From the NCBI RefSeq assembly GCF_964656455.1, contig NC_135714.1:56941850-57005849 (forward strand): 64,000 bases of DNA. The letters run 5' to 3'. How positions within the stretch are numbered: position 1 is the first letter of the stretch; each line of letters opens with the position of its first letter. The stretch comes from Halichoerus grypus. Taxonomy: Eukaryota; Chordata; Mammalia; Carnivora; Phocidae. The translations under genes and the position numbers were made by a program. This document shows, in pieces, positions 11,640 through 23,950 of this stretch. The notes under the pieces were generated by a model. That model ran no database searches. It was not told the origin of the DNA and saw only the letters and a list, made by a program, of their open reading frames with translations.

Positions 11640-13810
11640 ATAGTGGGACAATATAACATTCTGCAGACTGCCCAGCTGGTTCAGTCCCATTAAGACTATA
11701 CTGTGATAGAAAACTGTAGAATTAACATAGTCCTGGGGTCAGCCCATGAATATGTATGTTTGTTCAGCATGTTGATGAAAACTACCTTTGAGTCTCCTTT
11801 TTGATGAGTTTAGAAAAGAATGCATTTAACCAGATCAATAATTGAATAGTATGTCCCTGAAAGTATGTAAATAAACACTAAAAAATAAATGGACTATACC
11901 CATCCCAGCAGCTAAATTTTGAGGTACGACTTGGTTAAATTTGCAGTGGTCCATTGTCATTTCCATAATGCATCTTTTTTTTTCCTTAACATAAGCCAGT
12001 AAAGTAAAATAGCTCTTATTTTACAAAATAAGGAGCCAGTGTGAGGGTTCTGATGAATATTAACTATGACCATTCCAATTATACTTTTGAGAACTGAGCC
12101 CTTGGTGGATCCATGGACCTAGTGGAACCACTCTGAGACAAACCTGGGTCAGGATTCCACCTGACCCCATATCCTCATGTGCTTTATGTTCCCGGGAATC
12201 AGCAACAGGAGCATTGTGTCCAACAGTCCTGTAGTTACATGACAGGCCACAGGTCCCTTCAGGGAAGGACTATAGGAATCAGTACTATATACATGATAGT
12301 AGTTTTTGCAGATTCTTCCACGGGTGCCTGGCTTTTCCTTCAGTCTTTAGATCTGCTTTCAAATCTGGTTCAGATCTGGAAAGTAGGCAAAAGCTTTCCA
12401 TAGGGCAGTGAACCTCAGTCTTTTTAGACATATTTATTAAGCAGTATTCTTATTGGATGTTCATCTGCCTTGCTACTGTGAACCCCTTGCTCTATCAACC
12501 ATCTCCATAGGTCCTATAGATCAGCACCCCAACTGCCATTCCAGTCTTTTTGCCCAATACGCTCATCCTGCTTCTGACAAGATCCTAGGTGCCTTTGGAG
12601 CCTGGTTTTTGAAAAAAGTATCACAAATCATTAGCTTTGAACTACAGGGGATATCCATCCACCTCTGAGCTTTGCAGTGCTGTCAGGGCTCCCTCAACAT
12701 TGCATTCCTTATTGTCCTGATAAATGAACTACTTCTCCTGAAGAACATAGTAAGCTGGCGGATTTCTGGTGTTATAGAGTCCATTCATTCTCGTATGCCC
12801 ACTTCTGAGACTTTTGATCCCCTTTTCCATGGTCTGTGACAGTTGTTCTGGCATCTTTACTTTTCCAAGATTCTAAGGGCCATTCTATCACTACATTAGA
12901 TCTATGCCTGATGTTCTTGCCAGGTACTAGATTTGGTTTCTTACAAGACTGTCCTATATCAATAAACTTCCCCTTGTTCATACTTATATCCCATCCTCTC
13001 AATCCAGAGCTCTCGGGATTCACTTGCAGACACCCTCCCACTTCCTGCTGGCACAAAGTAGCCAGGTTCAGTAGCTTCTTTGCTGCCCAATTATTTTCCT
13101 ACATTAGAAGCCTGACATTTTCCTATTAGGGTGATACAGATATTTGACCCTAATTATGAGTCTGATGGCTAGAGGGGGAGTTAAGAACCCCTCCTAGGGG
13201 CAAACATTCATTACACGGCACCTGCATAATTTGAGGACTCTACAAATTTTTCAAGCAGAGTAAATGGGGAGGGGGCTCTGCCTTTCCACAGGGGGAAATA
13301 GACCACTACTGCAGGCTTTGACGGTTTAGAGAAATCTGAGGATTGATAGTTCTCAAATATATCTACCCCGATAGGCTCATTCTAAGTCTCTGGGTCCCAT
13401 TTGTTCTATATCAGGGCCCTGACTTTGGCTTTAAGAGTCTTGCCTGGGCTGAGAATTTAAGCATTCGTTAAGGTTCTGCTACCATTATGTTCTGGTCTTG
13501 AGCTCTTCAGCTTTACCTACCCTCTAGCTACAGGAGATGAATGTCTCTTTAAATACTTCTGAGATAGCCATCTCAGTCTCATACTTTATTTTTTTGATTA
13601 CTAGGTTTGAGTATCATTTTCTGTCTTTAATGAATAATGACATTCAATAGCTATCTAAATCTATAATCCTTAGAGTCCCCCTTTTTCCCCCAGCATGCCA
13701 GAAATATAAATAATGCTGTAAATAATCCTCTTCTCACCAGAGATGGGGTTTTGGGGAGTGGTCTACCTCTAGAATCCATTTTTACTGAGAGCTTCCTGGC
13801 ACCACTGTTG
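11640..13810 (-). mobile_element. Probable interior of an old LTR retroelement (MaLR/ERVL-like), antisense
   Basis: A 2.2 kb block of even, moderate GC and coding-like texture that is none of the LINE or SINE families seen elsewhere here. On the minus strand, translated segments such as 'WRWLIEQGVHSSKADEHP' (around 12.46-12.55 kb) look gag-like. They are cut by several stop codons and frameshifts, and the longest open piece is 94 codons (12772-13056). No LTR pair, primer-binding site or protease/RT motif could be identified with confidence. The family assignment rests on overall resemblance and is uncertain. No functional protein is possible from the broken frames. A unique old gene remnant is the main alternative. 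Confidence 0.45.
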
Positions 13811-13859
13811 GTATTAACTTATATAACATTTGGAGATGCAAAAAAATAAATGATACTTC

Positions 13860-14620
13860 TATTTTTTAGAAAATAGCTTATTGCTACTCAACTTTTTTTA
13901 TTGTTTTCAAATCTACAGAGAAATTGAAAGACTTAAATGAAAAAATATATGCATATCCTTCACATAAATTCACTCATAGTTTACCAGTTTTACCATTTTT
14001 TGCGCGCTTTCTCTGCATGTACACACCTAAACACACCCCTTACTGTTTTTGGTTGAATCATTTGAACTTGAGTTGCTGACATCATGATACTTCATCTTCA
14101 GTAGTCCTCTACAAATAATATAAGTCTTCTAAATTAACCTAATTATTACTAATACAAAAATATCATATACAGTTCATAGAGCTCATAAATTTCCCCAATT
14201 GCACAAAACATAGATTTTAATAGTTATTTAATCATCCATCATTCATCCATTTCTTTATTTGTTTTAGGTAATAAGATCCATGAACTCTAACCGAAGTTCC
14301 TACACAGCCTTTGGCTGTTATAGGTCTTTAGTTTCTTTTACTATATAATGGTAGAAAAGCCCCAATCTACTTTTTAAATTTTGTTCTGTTTCTCATAGTA
14401 TTGTTTTAAAGGATCCAGGCCAGTTCTGTTGTAAAATGTGCCGAATTCTGGATTGATTTGATAATCCTTCATGATTGGATTAAGTCCAGACATTTTAAGC
14501 AAGACTATACTACATTAGTGACGTGTATTTCTTACAAATCACATCAAGGGGTGTAAAATGTCACATTGTCATGCACTAGTCATGCTAAGATTGTGCGTAA
14601 GTGGAAGAAAGTATAATTTA
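13860..14620 (-). mobile_element. Old L1 3'UTR fragment, antisense
   Basis: The order of blocks matches old L1M 3'UTRs read in reverse: 'ggatccaggccagttctgtt', then 'ttctggattgatttgat', then 'cacatcaaggggtgt'. No coding sequence remains and divergence is high. Confidence 0.65.
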
Positions 14621-14904
14621 TAAATTTTCAGTTATCTTGTATTGTTTAATCACAGCAAATAGCATTTTTAAAAGAGTGCCAATATAGAATATATTGTTGG
14701 GTTTCTGTACTTCATTGAGAAGCATATAAATTTAGAGCTCATTCAGATTTTGAATCTGATTATTAGCTGTTACAGCTTTGCTGCATCAAATCAATTATTT
14801 CTTTTTAGTGCATAAGTTATAATCCTGAAGAGCATAGAAAGGTGAATTTCAATGAAAAGTATACATAAAATAAATTTGGTTGCAAAATTTTATTTTCATT
14901 TTTA

Positions 14905-15090
14905 AAGTTTTTTAAAAATTTTATTTATTTATTTGACAGAGAGCACAAGCAGGGAGAGCAGCAGAGGGAGAGGGAGAAGCAGGTTCCTCACTGAGCCAGG
15001 AGCCCGATGTGGGGTCAATCCCAGAGCCCTGGGATCATGACTTGAGCTGAAGGTAGACATTTAACCGACTGAGCCACCCAGGCACCCCCA
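14905..15090 (-). mobile_element. CAN-SINE, antisense
   Basis: The reverse-complement SINE begins with the complement of the A-rich tail ('ttttatttatttatttga'). It continues through the GA-rich strand and ends in 'gagccacccaggcacccc', the complement of the tRNA-like head. Flanking 'caaaattttatttt'/'caaaactttatttt' is a possible imperfect TSD. Confidence 0.94.
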
Positions 15091-15664
15091 AAACTTTATT
15101 TTTAATAATAAAATGACCAATTAATCTCATAAGCATGAATAAGACAGTGTGCTTATCATTTGTAGTTAGTCCCATAAAACTAATTTTTAAAGAATTTCAT
15201 GTACATAAATTTAAATGAGCCTGAATCATTTAAACAGGAGGATAAACAGGAGGAAATGATTATGCTAAAAATCTTGTAATGAATAATTATTACTAGATTG
15301 GAAAGCAACCTAATATTCTGCAAGTTTTGATAAATTGTCATGGAAACTTTCTGTCAATAATAGATTAACAATGAAATGCTATTATCTACTTCTGTTTGCA
15401 AACCTATCTCTTCCTTACTCTTACTGCATATGCCAGAAGTACAAGCATTTATAACTAACTGAAGCACTCTGTTGAAATGTAATTCTATGATCAGAAAAGA
15501 CAGACTGGCAGGAATACTTTGGCATTAGGATTAGCTGAGGGGTAAGGAGAGTTGATTTTATTATTATGAACTACTCTCTGAGCCGAGGTTTGGAAATAAT
15601 ATTTTTGTCAGTTCTTCCTTCTGGAGTTGATAATATAAAAAAGAATTCATTGTCTGTCTACTTC
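15091..15664. other. Non-coding stretch, no family recognised
   Basis: AT-rich sequence. No supported feature. Confidence 0.4.
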
Positions 15665-16520
15665 TTTCCATTTATTGATTCTATAACTACTTACTCAATG
15701 GCTACCAGGTGCTGTGTTATGGTTGAATATGCATGAAGAAGAAATATTTCCTATGGAGCTTACATGTTCATGAGAGAGACAACTGATAAACTGATTTATG
15801 TAATAAAATGGCAAATAGGGACAATTACATTAAACATTAGGGATAAAGAATGATTAAAAATAAAAGGGCCTTTTATACAGAGTGATCAGGGAAAACACCT
15901 CTGTTGACATTTTATCAGAGACCATTGAAGTGAGAGTGAACCATGAATTGATTTGGGGGAACAGAATTTAAGACACATGGAAGAGCAAGCATAAAGGCCT
16001 TGAAAATGGAGAGATTGATGCATTCATAGAAAACCAAGGAGGCCAAGGGTGCTAGAGCAGAATGAATAAAGAAAGAATGAAGGGATATGTGATGAAGGCA
16101 GGTTAATAAAAGAACTGGGATTTTATCAGAGTGTAAAGGAGAAAGCCCTTAGCTGTAGTTCTCAATCAGGGAAAATTTGACCCCAAGGTACAGTTGGCAA
16201 TGTCTGTAAAAGTTGTGGGTTGTCACAACTGAGGATTTGATATTGACATTAGTGGGTACAGGCAAGAGATGCTGTCAAACATCCTACAATGCACAGGACA
16301 GCCGTCAACAACAAAGAATCTTCCTTTCCAGAATGGCAATAGTGCTGAGGATCAGAGGACAAAGAGGTCTCTCAGGTTACTCTGTAGAAATGGAGGTACA
16401 GGTAGAGATACAGGAATAAAAGTAGGGTGGCCAGGTAGGAGATTATTACAGGATAGTGGCTTGGACTATAGGCAATAAAAGGAAAAAGTAGCAAAGGAGC
16501 AATGCAATCAGACAGTGATT
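15665..16520 (-). mobile_element. L2 3' end, antisense, fairly continuous
   Basis: One of the more continuous L2 copies in the window. It starts with the antisense 3' end ('ctcaatggctaccaggtgct'). It continues through 'ggagcttacatgttcatgag', 'gcataaaggccttgaaa', 'ccaaggaggccaagg' and 'gccaggtaggagattatta' in consensus order. Small open frames on both strands at 16213-16572 lie inside it and are not genes. Confidence 0.75.
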
Positions 16521-16535
16521 TAAATATATGATCAA

Positions 16536-16790
16536 CCGGGCTGCCTGGGTGGCTCAGTTGCTTGAACGACAACTCTTGGTTTCGGCTCAGGTTGTGGTCT
16601 CAGGGTCCTGAGATCAAGCCCTGCCTTGGGCTCCATGCTCAGTGGGGATTCTGCTTGAGATTCTCTCCCTTCCCCTTAGCCCCTCCCCTGCTTGCACATG
16701 CGTGCACGCGCACACGCGCACACACACACACTCTCTTTCTCTCTCTTCCCCTCCCTCTCTTTCCCTCTCTCTAAAATAAATCTTTAAAAA
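16536..16790 (+). mobile_element. CAN-SINE with CA/CG-rich dinucleotide stretch
   Basis: Complete SINE with head 'gcctgggtggctcag', body and CT-rich tail. It is flanked by a perfect 14-base TSD, 'aaatatatgatcaa', at 16522-16535 and 16791-16804. The CT-rich part carries an unusual alternating purine-pyrimidine run at about 16696-16731. Confidence 0.96.
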
Positions 16791-16804
16791 AAATATATGA
16801 TCAA

Positions 16805-18599
16805 ATAACTACAAATCAAAGGAATGGAAATTTTAATAATGAGATGTTATTTATCATTGACTATACTGAAGGTAAGGGTTAATTTGTCCCAGGCTGTTCC
16901 GTGCACCCTAGCTATCCAGAAAAAGTCAATCTCCACCCGCTCCTGCAAAGCCCCATGGAAAAATGGGTATCATCTAGTGCTTAAAGAAATCAGTCCTGAT
17001 CAACCCGAGGAAATGGACCCTAGTCCAACATACCAGGGCAAGGACTGGTATTTACATAGCCATAGAGGTTGCTGTGGCAAATCCTGACAATCTTGATCTG
17101 GTACCTACCTGTAATGCAAAGCTTTGAGCCCAAACACACGAGTACATCAGAAAGAGGTAGGGTGGGACTGGTGTTAGGGTTCTGACATACCATATTGCTA
17201 CTGTAGCCCAGTCCCTGATCCCACCAGAGAAGGGGTTAATGCTTCCCCTAATTATGAACTTATGGCCACATAGTCCATGGGTCAGGGTGTCTCTTCCTGA
17301 GTTGATGTTCTTTCCTGCCATATTGCTGACCATCACTTCAGACTGTGAGGAGGCAAGATAGGAGGGGAGACGGGCAGCTCTACACCTACTATTGTTCCTT
17401 TCTCAGCAAGTATTTCCCTACAAAAGCAAAACCAGCAGATGTGGATGTATGTGGCCATTGGCCATTTGGATTTTTTTGTACCCAAATATTCACAAATATT
17501 AGTATTTACAAATATACTTACAAACACCAGTATATGAAGATACATAAAAGACATAATAAATTTTAAACATAAATCCTATATCTTCATATGTTCTGTATTT
17601 TTGCCTTTTACATATTATTTCAGTAGATTCTAGAATAATTTTCAGTCTTCCAGCTGCTACATTATAATAGATTTTCTTTAAATTAATTTTCACACACAAT
17701 TGCCTCTTGAATTTCAAAACAGTATTTTATAGATGAAAATTAAAATGAACGCCAAGAACAAATATGTTGTTGTTGAGGAGCACTATACTTAAAAGAAAAT
17801 TTGATATTTTTGTTAAAATGGTATATTGCAATATAATACTATAGAAGTATACATTCAATTTCTTGCTCTTACCTAAATGAGGAAATAAAAGGAATCTATG
17901 CAAAGATTAGATAGAATACACATGCACATGGAGAAATAACTTATCTTGTCAGTGCTAGAAAAAAAAAAGTTCCTTGACATGCACTCACAGGTGGATCTTG
18001 GTAGTCTTCTGTTGGACATACAACTTTTCCTAGAGCACTGACATCAGACAAGGCCAAAACAAGATCACTGTGTAATCATGTCTGAACACAAAGACATAAA
18101 TATTGTCCAAAGCACCAAAATGATCAAACATCCCAATATGTCAGCTAATATGAGTGCTGCTTCTTTTTCAACTAAGGCTTTAGCTTCATTTCGTTTTTCC
18201 TACCTTCCAGATAAGATTTATTAAGATATCCAATCATAGAATTATTCCCCACTTTCTGATACCATCCAAGCCAGAGCAAAGCTCTGCTTTTTAAAACCCT
18301 CTTCCAAATCACCTAACACAAAACCTAGATCTTAAAATACGTCTTTCTCACACTTTTTCAATAAGCTGCCCAGAATCAACATGGCTTTCCCTCACTGCAA
18401 CAGCAGTAAAAGCAAGGGTTGTGTCTCTGGTGCTATTGGGCTGGATTGGTAGTGCCACTGGGTCTTCAAACAGACAGCTTTGTCTCGATGGTGCCTTTCA
18501 GCTCTAAGATTTTCTGATCATCTAGTCATAGTGAAGCTGTCAAGTTAAACCACTCTTAAATAGTTAGTTGTGATATTTTTTGGCGCGTAAGATCTCCAT
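16805..18599. other. Non-coding stretch, unclassified
   Basis: The part from about 16.86 to 17.46 kb has higher GC and two small overlapping open frames on opposite strands (16824-17087 plus, 17052-17336 minus). I recognise no domain in either, and no splice or promoter context is visible. The rest is AT-rich and unique-looking. An old, unrecognised repeat is as likely as single-copy DNA. Confidence 0.35.
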
Positions 18600-18786
18600 G
18601 CCCTGAAATTAAATAACTGTATAACCATGAGCAAATTATTTAACCTCTTAAGTTTTAATTATTTCAACTGTAAAGTCTGGAAAATAATACCTATCTGTGA
18701 GAATTCGGCAACAGTTAAGTGAGATATTGTGTAAGAGTATTTAGCACTGTTCCTGGTCTGTAGTAATTGCTCAATAAGTGGTACTT
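18600..18786 (+). mobile_element. MIR SINE
   Basis: Blocks occur in MIR sense order: 'aaattatttaacctctta', 'aataatacctatctgtga', 'gtgagatattgtgtaag' and the terminal 'attgctcaataagtgg'. Diverged, no TSD. Confidence 0.85.
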
Positions 18787-18819
18787 GAATTGGCTGTTAA
18801 TGCTTGTTATGTTTTGGTA

Positions 18820-18935
18820 TTATTGTAATTGTGTTCGATATATATATACATATTGTAACTGTAATTATACTGTAATTATATATTGTAATTATATTATTGT
18901 AATTATATACAGTTATTGTAATATATATTGTGTAG
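18820..18935. repeat. Degenerate TTGTAATTATA low-complexity repeat
   Basis: Repeated 'attgtaattata' and 'tatatatattgtaat' units with variable spacing. The open frames on both strands here are artefacts of the repeat. Confidence 0.85.
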
Positions 18936-19250
18936 TTCTCTTTGGAAAACATTTTTCTATGATTTACTTGAGTACATGGATTTATAGTCTCTCCAATGTC
19001 TAAATTGACTAATTGCTGATTCATGCTGTCTAAGTAGCAGTTCCCCAGATATACATGTTCACAAAAAAAGACACATTATCATCTAGAAATTAGCCTAAGA
19101 GCCCCATTAGTTTGTTAAGGTAGAATTGTCCGAGGTTCTTTGGCAAAGTGGATCCTGGAAGTAAAGAGAATTGATACATACTTTGCAAAAGAAAAAAAAA
19201 ATAGCAAAACATTTTAAAAGACATTCTTTTGAAGAATATAACATATTCTT

Positions 19251-19467
19251 TTTTTTAAGATTTTATTTTAGAGAATGAGTGAGCATGAGGGGGGCGGGGG
19301 CGTGGGGGGGAGGGGGTGCAGGGAGAGGAAGGAGAGAGGGAGAGGGACAAGCAGACTCATGCTGAGCACAGAACCCATAGCGGAGCTCAATCTTAGGACC
19401 CTGAGATCATGACCTGAGCCAAAATCAAGAGTCAGAAGCTTAACCAACTGAGCCACCCAGGTGCCCA
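19251..19467 (-). mobile_element. CAN-SINE, antisense, with a G-rich tract
   Basis: Reverse-complement SINE ending in 'gagccacccaggtgccc'. The flanks 'gaatataacatattctt' (19234-19250) and 'gaatataccatattctt' (19468-19484) are a 17-base TSD with one mismatch. The pyrimidine-rich region of the SINE has mutated into four long G-runs on the plus strand (19289-19316). Confidence 0.96.
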
Positions 19468-19484
19468 GAATATACCATATTCTT

Positions 19485-19803
19485 AACAGCATTTTTACAA
19501 GCCATAGTTATAACTGAATTCAGTTTGGGAATTACAGGCTACATATATCATAAGGACTATTTTTTTTGTTTTGTTTTCCCATCATAATAACACTGTCATA
19601 ACAAATATTTATTTTATTATCCCTTTTTCACATTTAAAAATGGAGAATTTTACCAATGTATATGTAAGATTTAAAGTGCTTTTATCTGTATATACCTTGA
19701 AACTAAACTGTATAAACATTGTGCTAAAATTCTTATTCCAAACACTTACCAGAACTTGAGTGCTGCTCTCAACTATGATTATTGTGGTATTATTTTCAAC
19801 TTG
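19485..19803. other. Non-coding stretch, no family recognised
   Basis: Short AT-rich interval between a SINE and the large L1. No supported feature. Confidence 0.4.
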
Positions 19804-20266
19804 AATGGTCATTTCTTTTTTCCTTTTTTTTTTTTTAAATTCAGTATAGTTGACACACAATGTTACATTAGTTTCAGGTGTACAACTTAGTGATTTTGAC
19901 AAGTTTATACACTATGGTATGTTCACCACAAGTAGAGCTGCCATCTGTCCCATTACATCACTATTACAATATCATTGACTGTATTCCTTATGTTCTGCTT
20001 TTTATTTCCATGACTTACTCATTCCATAACTGGAGGCCTATATCTCCCTCTCTCCTTCACCAATTTTGCCTAATCTCCCTCCCCTTTGATGATCATCAGT
20101 TCTCTGTATTTATAGTTCTGATTCTGCTTTTTGTTTGTTCATTTTTTTAGATTCTTCTTATGAGTGGAATCATATGGTATTTGTATTCTTTAGTCTGACT
20201 TATTTTATTTAGCCTAATACCCACTACATCCATCCATGTTGTCTCAAATGACACAATCTCATTTTT

Positions 20267-20370
20267 TATGGCTGTGTAATATTCCATCATATACACAACA
20301 TATATACACACTGTATAATGTATGTATGGCTGTATGTAATATATATGGCTGTGTAATATTCCATCATATA
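20267..20370. repeat. Local 76-base-offset duplication inside L1
   Basis: The block 'ggctgtgtaatattccatca' occurs at about 20270-20289 and again at about 20347-20366, with TATA/CACA-rich sequence between. The L1 ORF2 tail normally has this block once, so the second copy arose locally, probably by slippage in the TA/CA-rich sequence. Confidence 0.85.
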
Positions 20371-20960
20371 TACACACACACATACCACCTTTTCTTCAGC
20401 CATTTGTCTGCTGATGAACATTTAGGTTGCCTCCATGTCTCAGCTATTGTAAATAATGCTGCAGTAAACATAGGGATGCATATATCTTTTCAGTTTTTCC
20501 TTTTTTTCCCCTAGGTAAATACCCAATAATGTAGTTATCAGAACATATAATACTTCTATTTTTAATTTTTTGAGGAACATCTGCTGTGTTTTCCACAGTG
20601 GCTGTACCAATTTATATTCCTATCAACAGTGCATGAGAGTTTCTATTTATCAACATCATTACCAACACTTGTTTCTTGTGGTTTTGATTTTAGCCATTCT
20701 GACAGGTGCGAAGTGATATCTCATTGTGGTTTTGATTTGTGTTTCCTTGATGATGAGTGATGTTGAGCATCTTTTCATGTGTCTGTTGGCCATTTGTATG
20801 TTTTCTTCGGGAAAATGTCTATTCAGGTCCTCTGCCCATTTTTAAAAATGGATTGTTTGGTTTTTGGTGTTGTATCAGTTCTTTATATATTTGGGATACT
20901 AACCCTTTATCAGTTATATCATTTGCAAATATCTTCTCCCATTAAGAAGGTTGTCTTTTT

Positions 20961-21390
<430 letters not shown>

Positions 21391-21938
21391 TGTCTTTTTG
21401 TTTTCTTGATGGTTTCCTTTGCTGTGCAAAAGCTTTTTACTTTGATGTAGTCCCAATAGTTTATTTTTGCCTTTGTTTTCCTTGCCTTAGGAAATATACC
21501 TAGAAAATAACGCTATGGCTTATGTCAGAGAAATTACTGCCTGTGCTCTCTCTCAGGATTTTTATGGTTTCAGGTTTCACATTTAGGTCCTTAATCCATT
21601 TTAAGTTTATGTTTGTGTATGGTGTTAGAAATTTCATTCTTTTACATGTAACTGTCCAGTTTTTTCAGCACCATTTATTGAAAAGACGATCTTTCCTCAT
21701 TGCATAATCTTGCCTCCTTTGTTGTAGATTAATTGACCATACAATTGTGGATTTGTTTCTGGGCTCTCTATTCCAATCCATTGATATATGTCAGTTTTTG
21801 TGCCAACACCATACTGTTTTGATTACTACAGCTTTGTAGTATATCTTGAAATCTGGAATTGTGATACATCCAGCTTTGTTCTTACTCAGGATTGCTTTGG
21901 TTATTTGGGTCTTTTGTGGTTCCATACAAATTTTAGTA

Positions 21939-22487
21939 TTACTTGTTCAACTTTTGTGAAAAATGCTGTTGGTATTTTAATAGGAGTTGCTTTGAATCTG
22001 CAGATTGCTTTAGGTAATATGGACATTTTAACAATATCTGTTCTTCCAATGCATGAGCATGGAATATCTTTCCATTTGTGTTGTCCTCAATTTCTTTCAT
22101 CAGTGTTTTAAAGTTTTCAGAGTACAGGTCTATCAGCACAGTTAAGTTTATTCCTGGGTATTTTGTTCTTTTTAAGACTATTGTAAATGGTGGCTTTTTA
22201 AATTTTATTTCTCTTCCTGCAACTTTGTTGTTGTGTATAGAAATGCTACTGATTTGTGGGTATCCTGTCACTTGGCTGAATTCATTTATTGCTTCTAGTA
22301 GCTTCATGGTGGAGTCCATGGGATTTTCTATGTATAGTATCATGACCTTTGCAAACAGTGACAGTTCAACTTCTTTATCAACATAGATGCCACTTATTCC
22401 TTTTTCTTGCCTCATTGCTGTGGCTAGGACTTCCAGTACAATGTTGAACAAAAGTGGTGAGACTGGACATCCTTGCCTTGTTTCCAA
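21939..22487 (-). pseudogene. L1 ORF2 reverse-transcriptase fragment, catalytic site lost
   Basis: 182 codons open on the minus strand. Residues 5-21 read '[17 protein letters not shown]', the conserved L1 RT block before the catalytic site. In L1 the next block is F-A-D-D. Here it reads 'LFAKVMILY' (residues 44-52), so both catalytic aspartates at positions 47-48 are replaced (K, V). This corresponds to bases 22344-22349. RT-thumb text follows ('[20 protein letters not shown]') and ends in a stop. Upstream ORF2 lies in other frames. RT copies L1 RNA at the target site; this fragment cannot do so. Confidence 0.9.
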
Positions 22488-22962
22488 CCTTAGAGGAAAA
22501 GCTCTTAGTTTTCCTCCATTGAGTATGATGTTGATTGTGGATTTTTCATATATGGCCTATATTATGTTGAGAGATGTTCCCTCTAAACCCACATTGTTGA
22601 TATTTTTTACCATGAAAAGATGCTGAATCATGTCAGTGTTTTTTCTGCATCTGTTGAGATGGTCATATGATTTTTATCCTTTGTTTTATTGACGTGGTAT
22701 ATGATATTGATTTGTGAATATTGAACCATCCTTGTACTTCTGGAATAAATCCCACCTGATTATAGTGAGTGATCTTTTTAATGTATTGTTGTATGCCATT
22801 TGCTAATATTTTTTGTTGAGGATCTATGTTCATCAGGGATATTGGCCTGTAGTTTCGTTTTTTGTGGAGTCTTTTTCTGGTTTTGGTATCAAGGCAATGC
22901 TGGCCTCATAGAACGTATATGGAAGTTTTCCTTTTCTGTGTTTTTGGAACAGTTTGAGGAGA

Positions 22963-23180
22963 GGGGCACCTAGGTGGCTCAGTTGGTTAAGCGTTTGCCT
23001 TTGGCTCAGGTCATGATCCCAGGTTCCTGGGATTGAGCCCCGCATCGGGCTCCCTGCTCAGCAGGGAGCCTGCTTCTCCCTGTGCCTGCTCCTCCCCCTG
23101 CTTGTGCTCTCTCTTTCTTTCTCTGTCAAATAAATAAATAAAATATTTTAAAAATAAAATAATAAAAAATTTTTAATAAG
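22963..23180 (+). mobile_element. CAN-SINE inside L1 ORF2
   Basis: Complete SINE in the antisense L1, opposite to the L1 strand. The TSD is 'gaacagtttgaggaga' (22947-22962) and 'gaatagtttgaggaga' (23181-23196), 15 of 16 identical. It is therefore younger than the L1. Confidence 0.96.
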
Positions 23181-23640
23181 GAATAGTTTGAGGAGAATAA
23201 GTATTAACTCTTCTTTAAATGAGAGAATTCACCTGTGAAGCCATCTAGCCCTGGACTTGTATTTTTTGGTAGGTTTTTGATTACTTATCCAATTTCATTA
23301 CTTGTAATTGGTCTGTTCAGATATTCTATTTCTTCCTGGTTCAGTTTTGGAAAATTGTATGTTTCTAGGAATTTATCCATTTCTTCTGGGTTGTCTAGTT
23401 TATTAGCATGTCATTTTTTATAGTATTCTCTTATAATCTTTTGTATTTCTACAGTGTTATTACTCTCCTCTCTCATTTCTGATTTTATTTATTTGGGTCC
23501 TTTTTTTTTTTTTAATCTCTGTCATTTGTTTCTGCTCTGATCTTTATTATTTCCTTTCTTCTATTCACTTTGGACTTTGTTGTTTCTTTTTCTAGTTTCT
23601 TTATGTATAAGGTTAGATTTTGAGTTTTTTCTTGTTTTTT

Positions 23641-23829
23641 GTTTTTTTTTTAAAGATTTATTTATTTTAGAGCGAGAGTGCGGGGAGGAGCAGAGGGACA
23701 GACTCTTCAAGCAGACTCCCTGCTGAGTGCAGAGCCTGACATGGGGCTCAGTCTCATGACCCATGAGATCATGACCTGAGCCGAAATCACAAGTTGGAAG
23801 CTCAACCAACTGAGCCACCCAGGCACCCC
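23641..23829 (-). mobile_element. CAN-SINE inside L1
   Basis: Antisense SINE from a T-run ('ttttttttaaagattt') to 'gagccacccaggcacccc'. T-rich flanks 'ttttttcttgtttttt' and 'ttttttttcttgtttc' are consistent with a TSD. It interrupts L1 text that resumes at 'cttgaggtaggcctg'. Confidence 0.94.
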
Positions 23830-23950
23830 ATTTTTTTTCTTGTTTCTTGAGGTAGGCCTGTATTGCTATATACTTCCCTCTTAGAGATGCTTTCACTGTG
23901 TTCCAGAGATTTTGGACTGTTGCTTTCATTTTCTCTTGTCTCCATGTATT

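Noticed and set aside
12772..13129. Overlapping open frames on both strands (94 and 97 codons)
   Set aside because: They lie inside the probable LTR-element interior. The plus-strand frame is the shadow of the minus-strand one, and both are too short and broken to be genes.
20281..20380. CRISPR-like or minisatellite array
   Set aside because: Only two copies of one L1 block around TA/CA sequence. No regular spacers, and this is a mammalian context.
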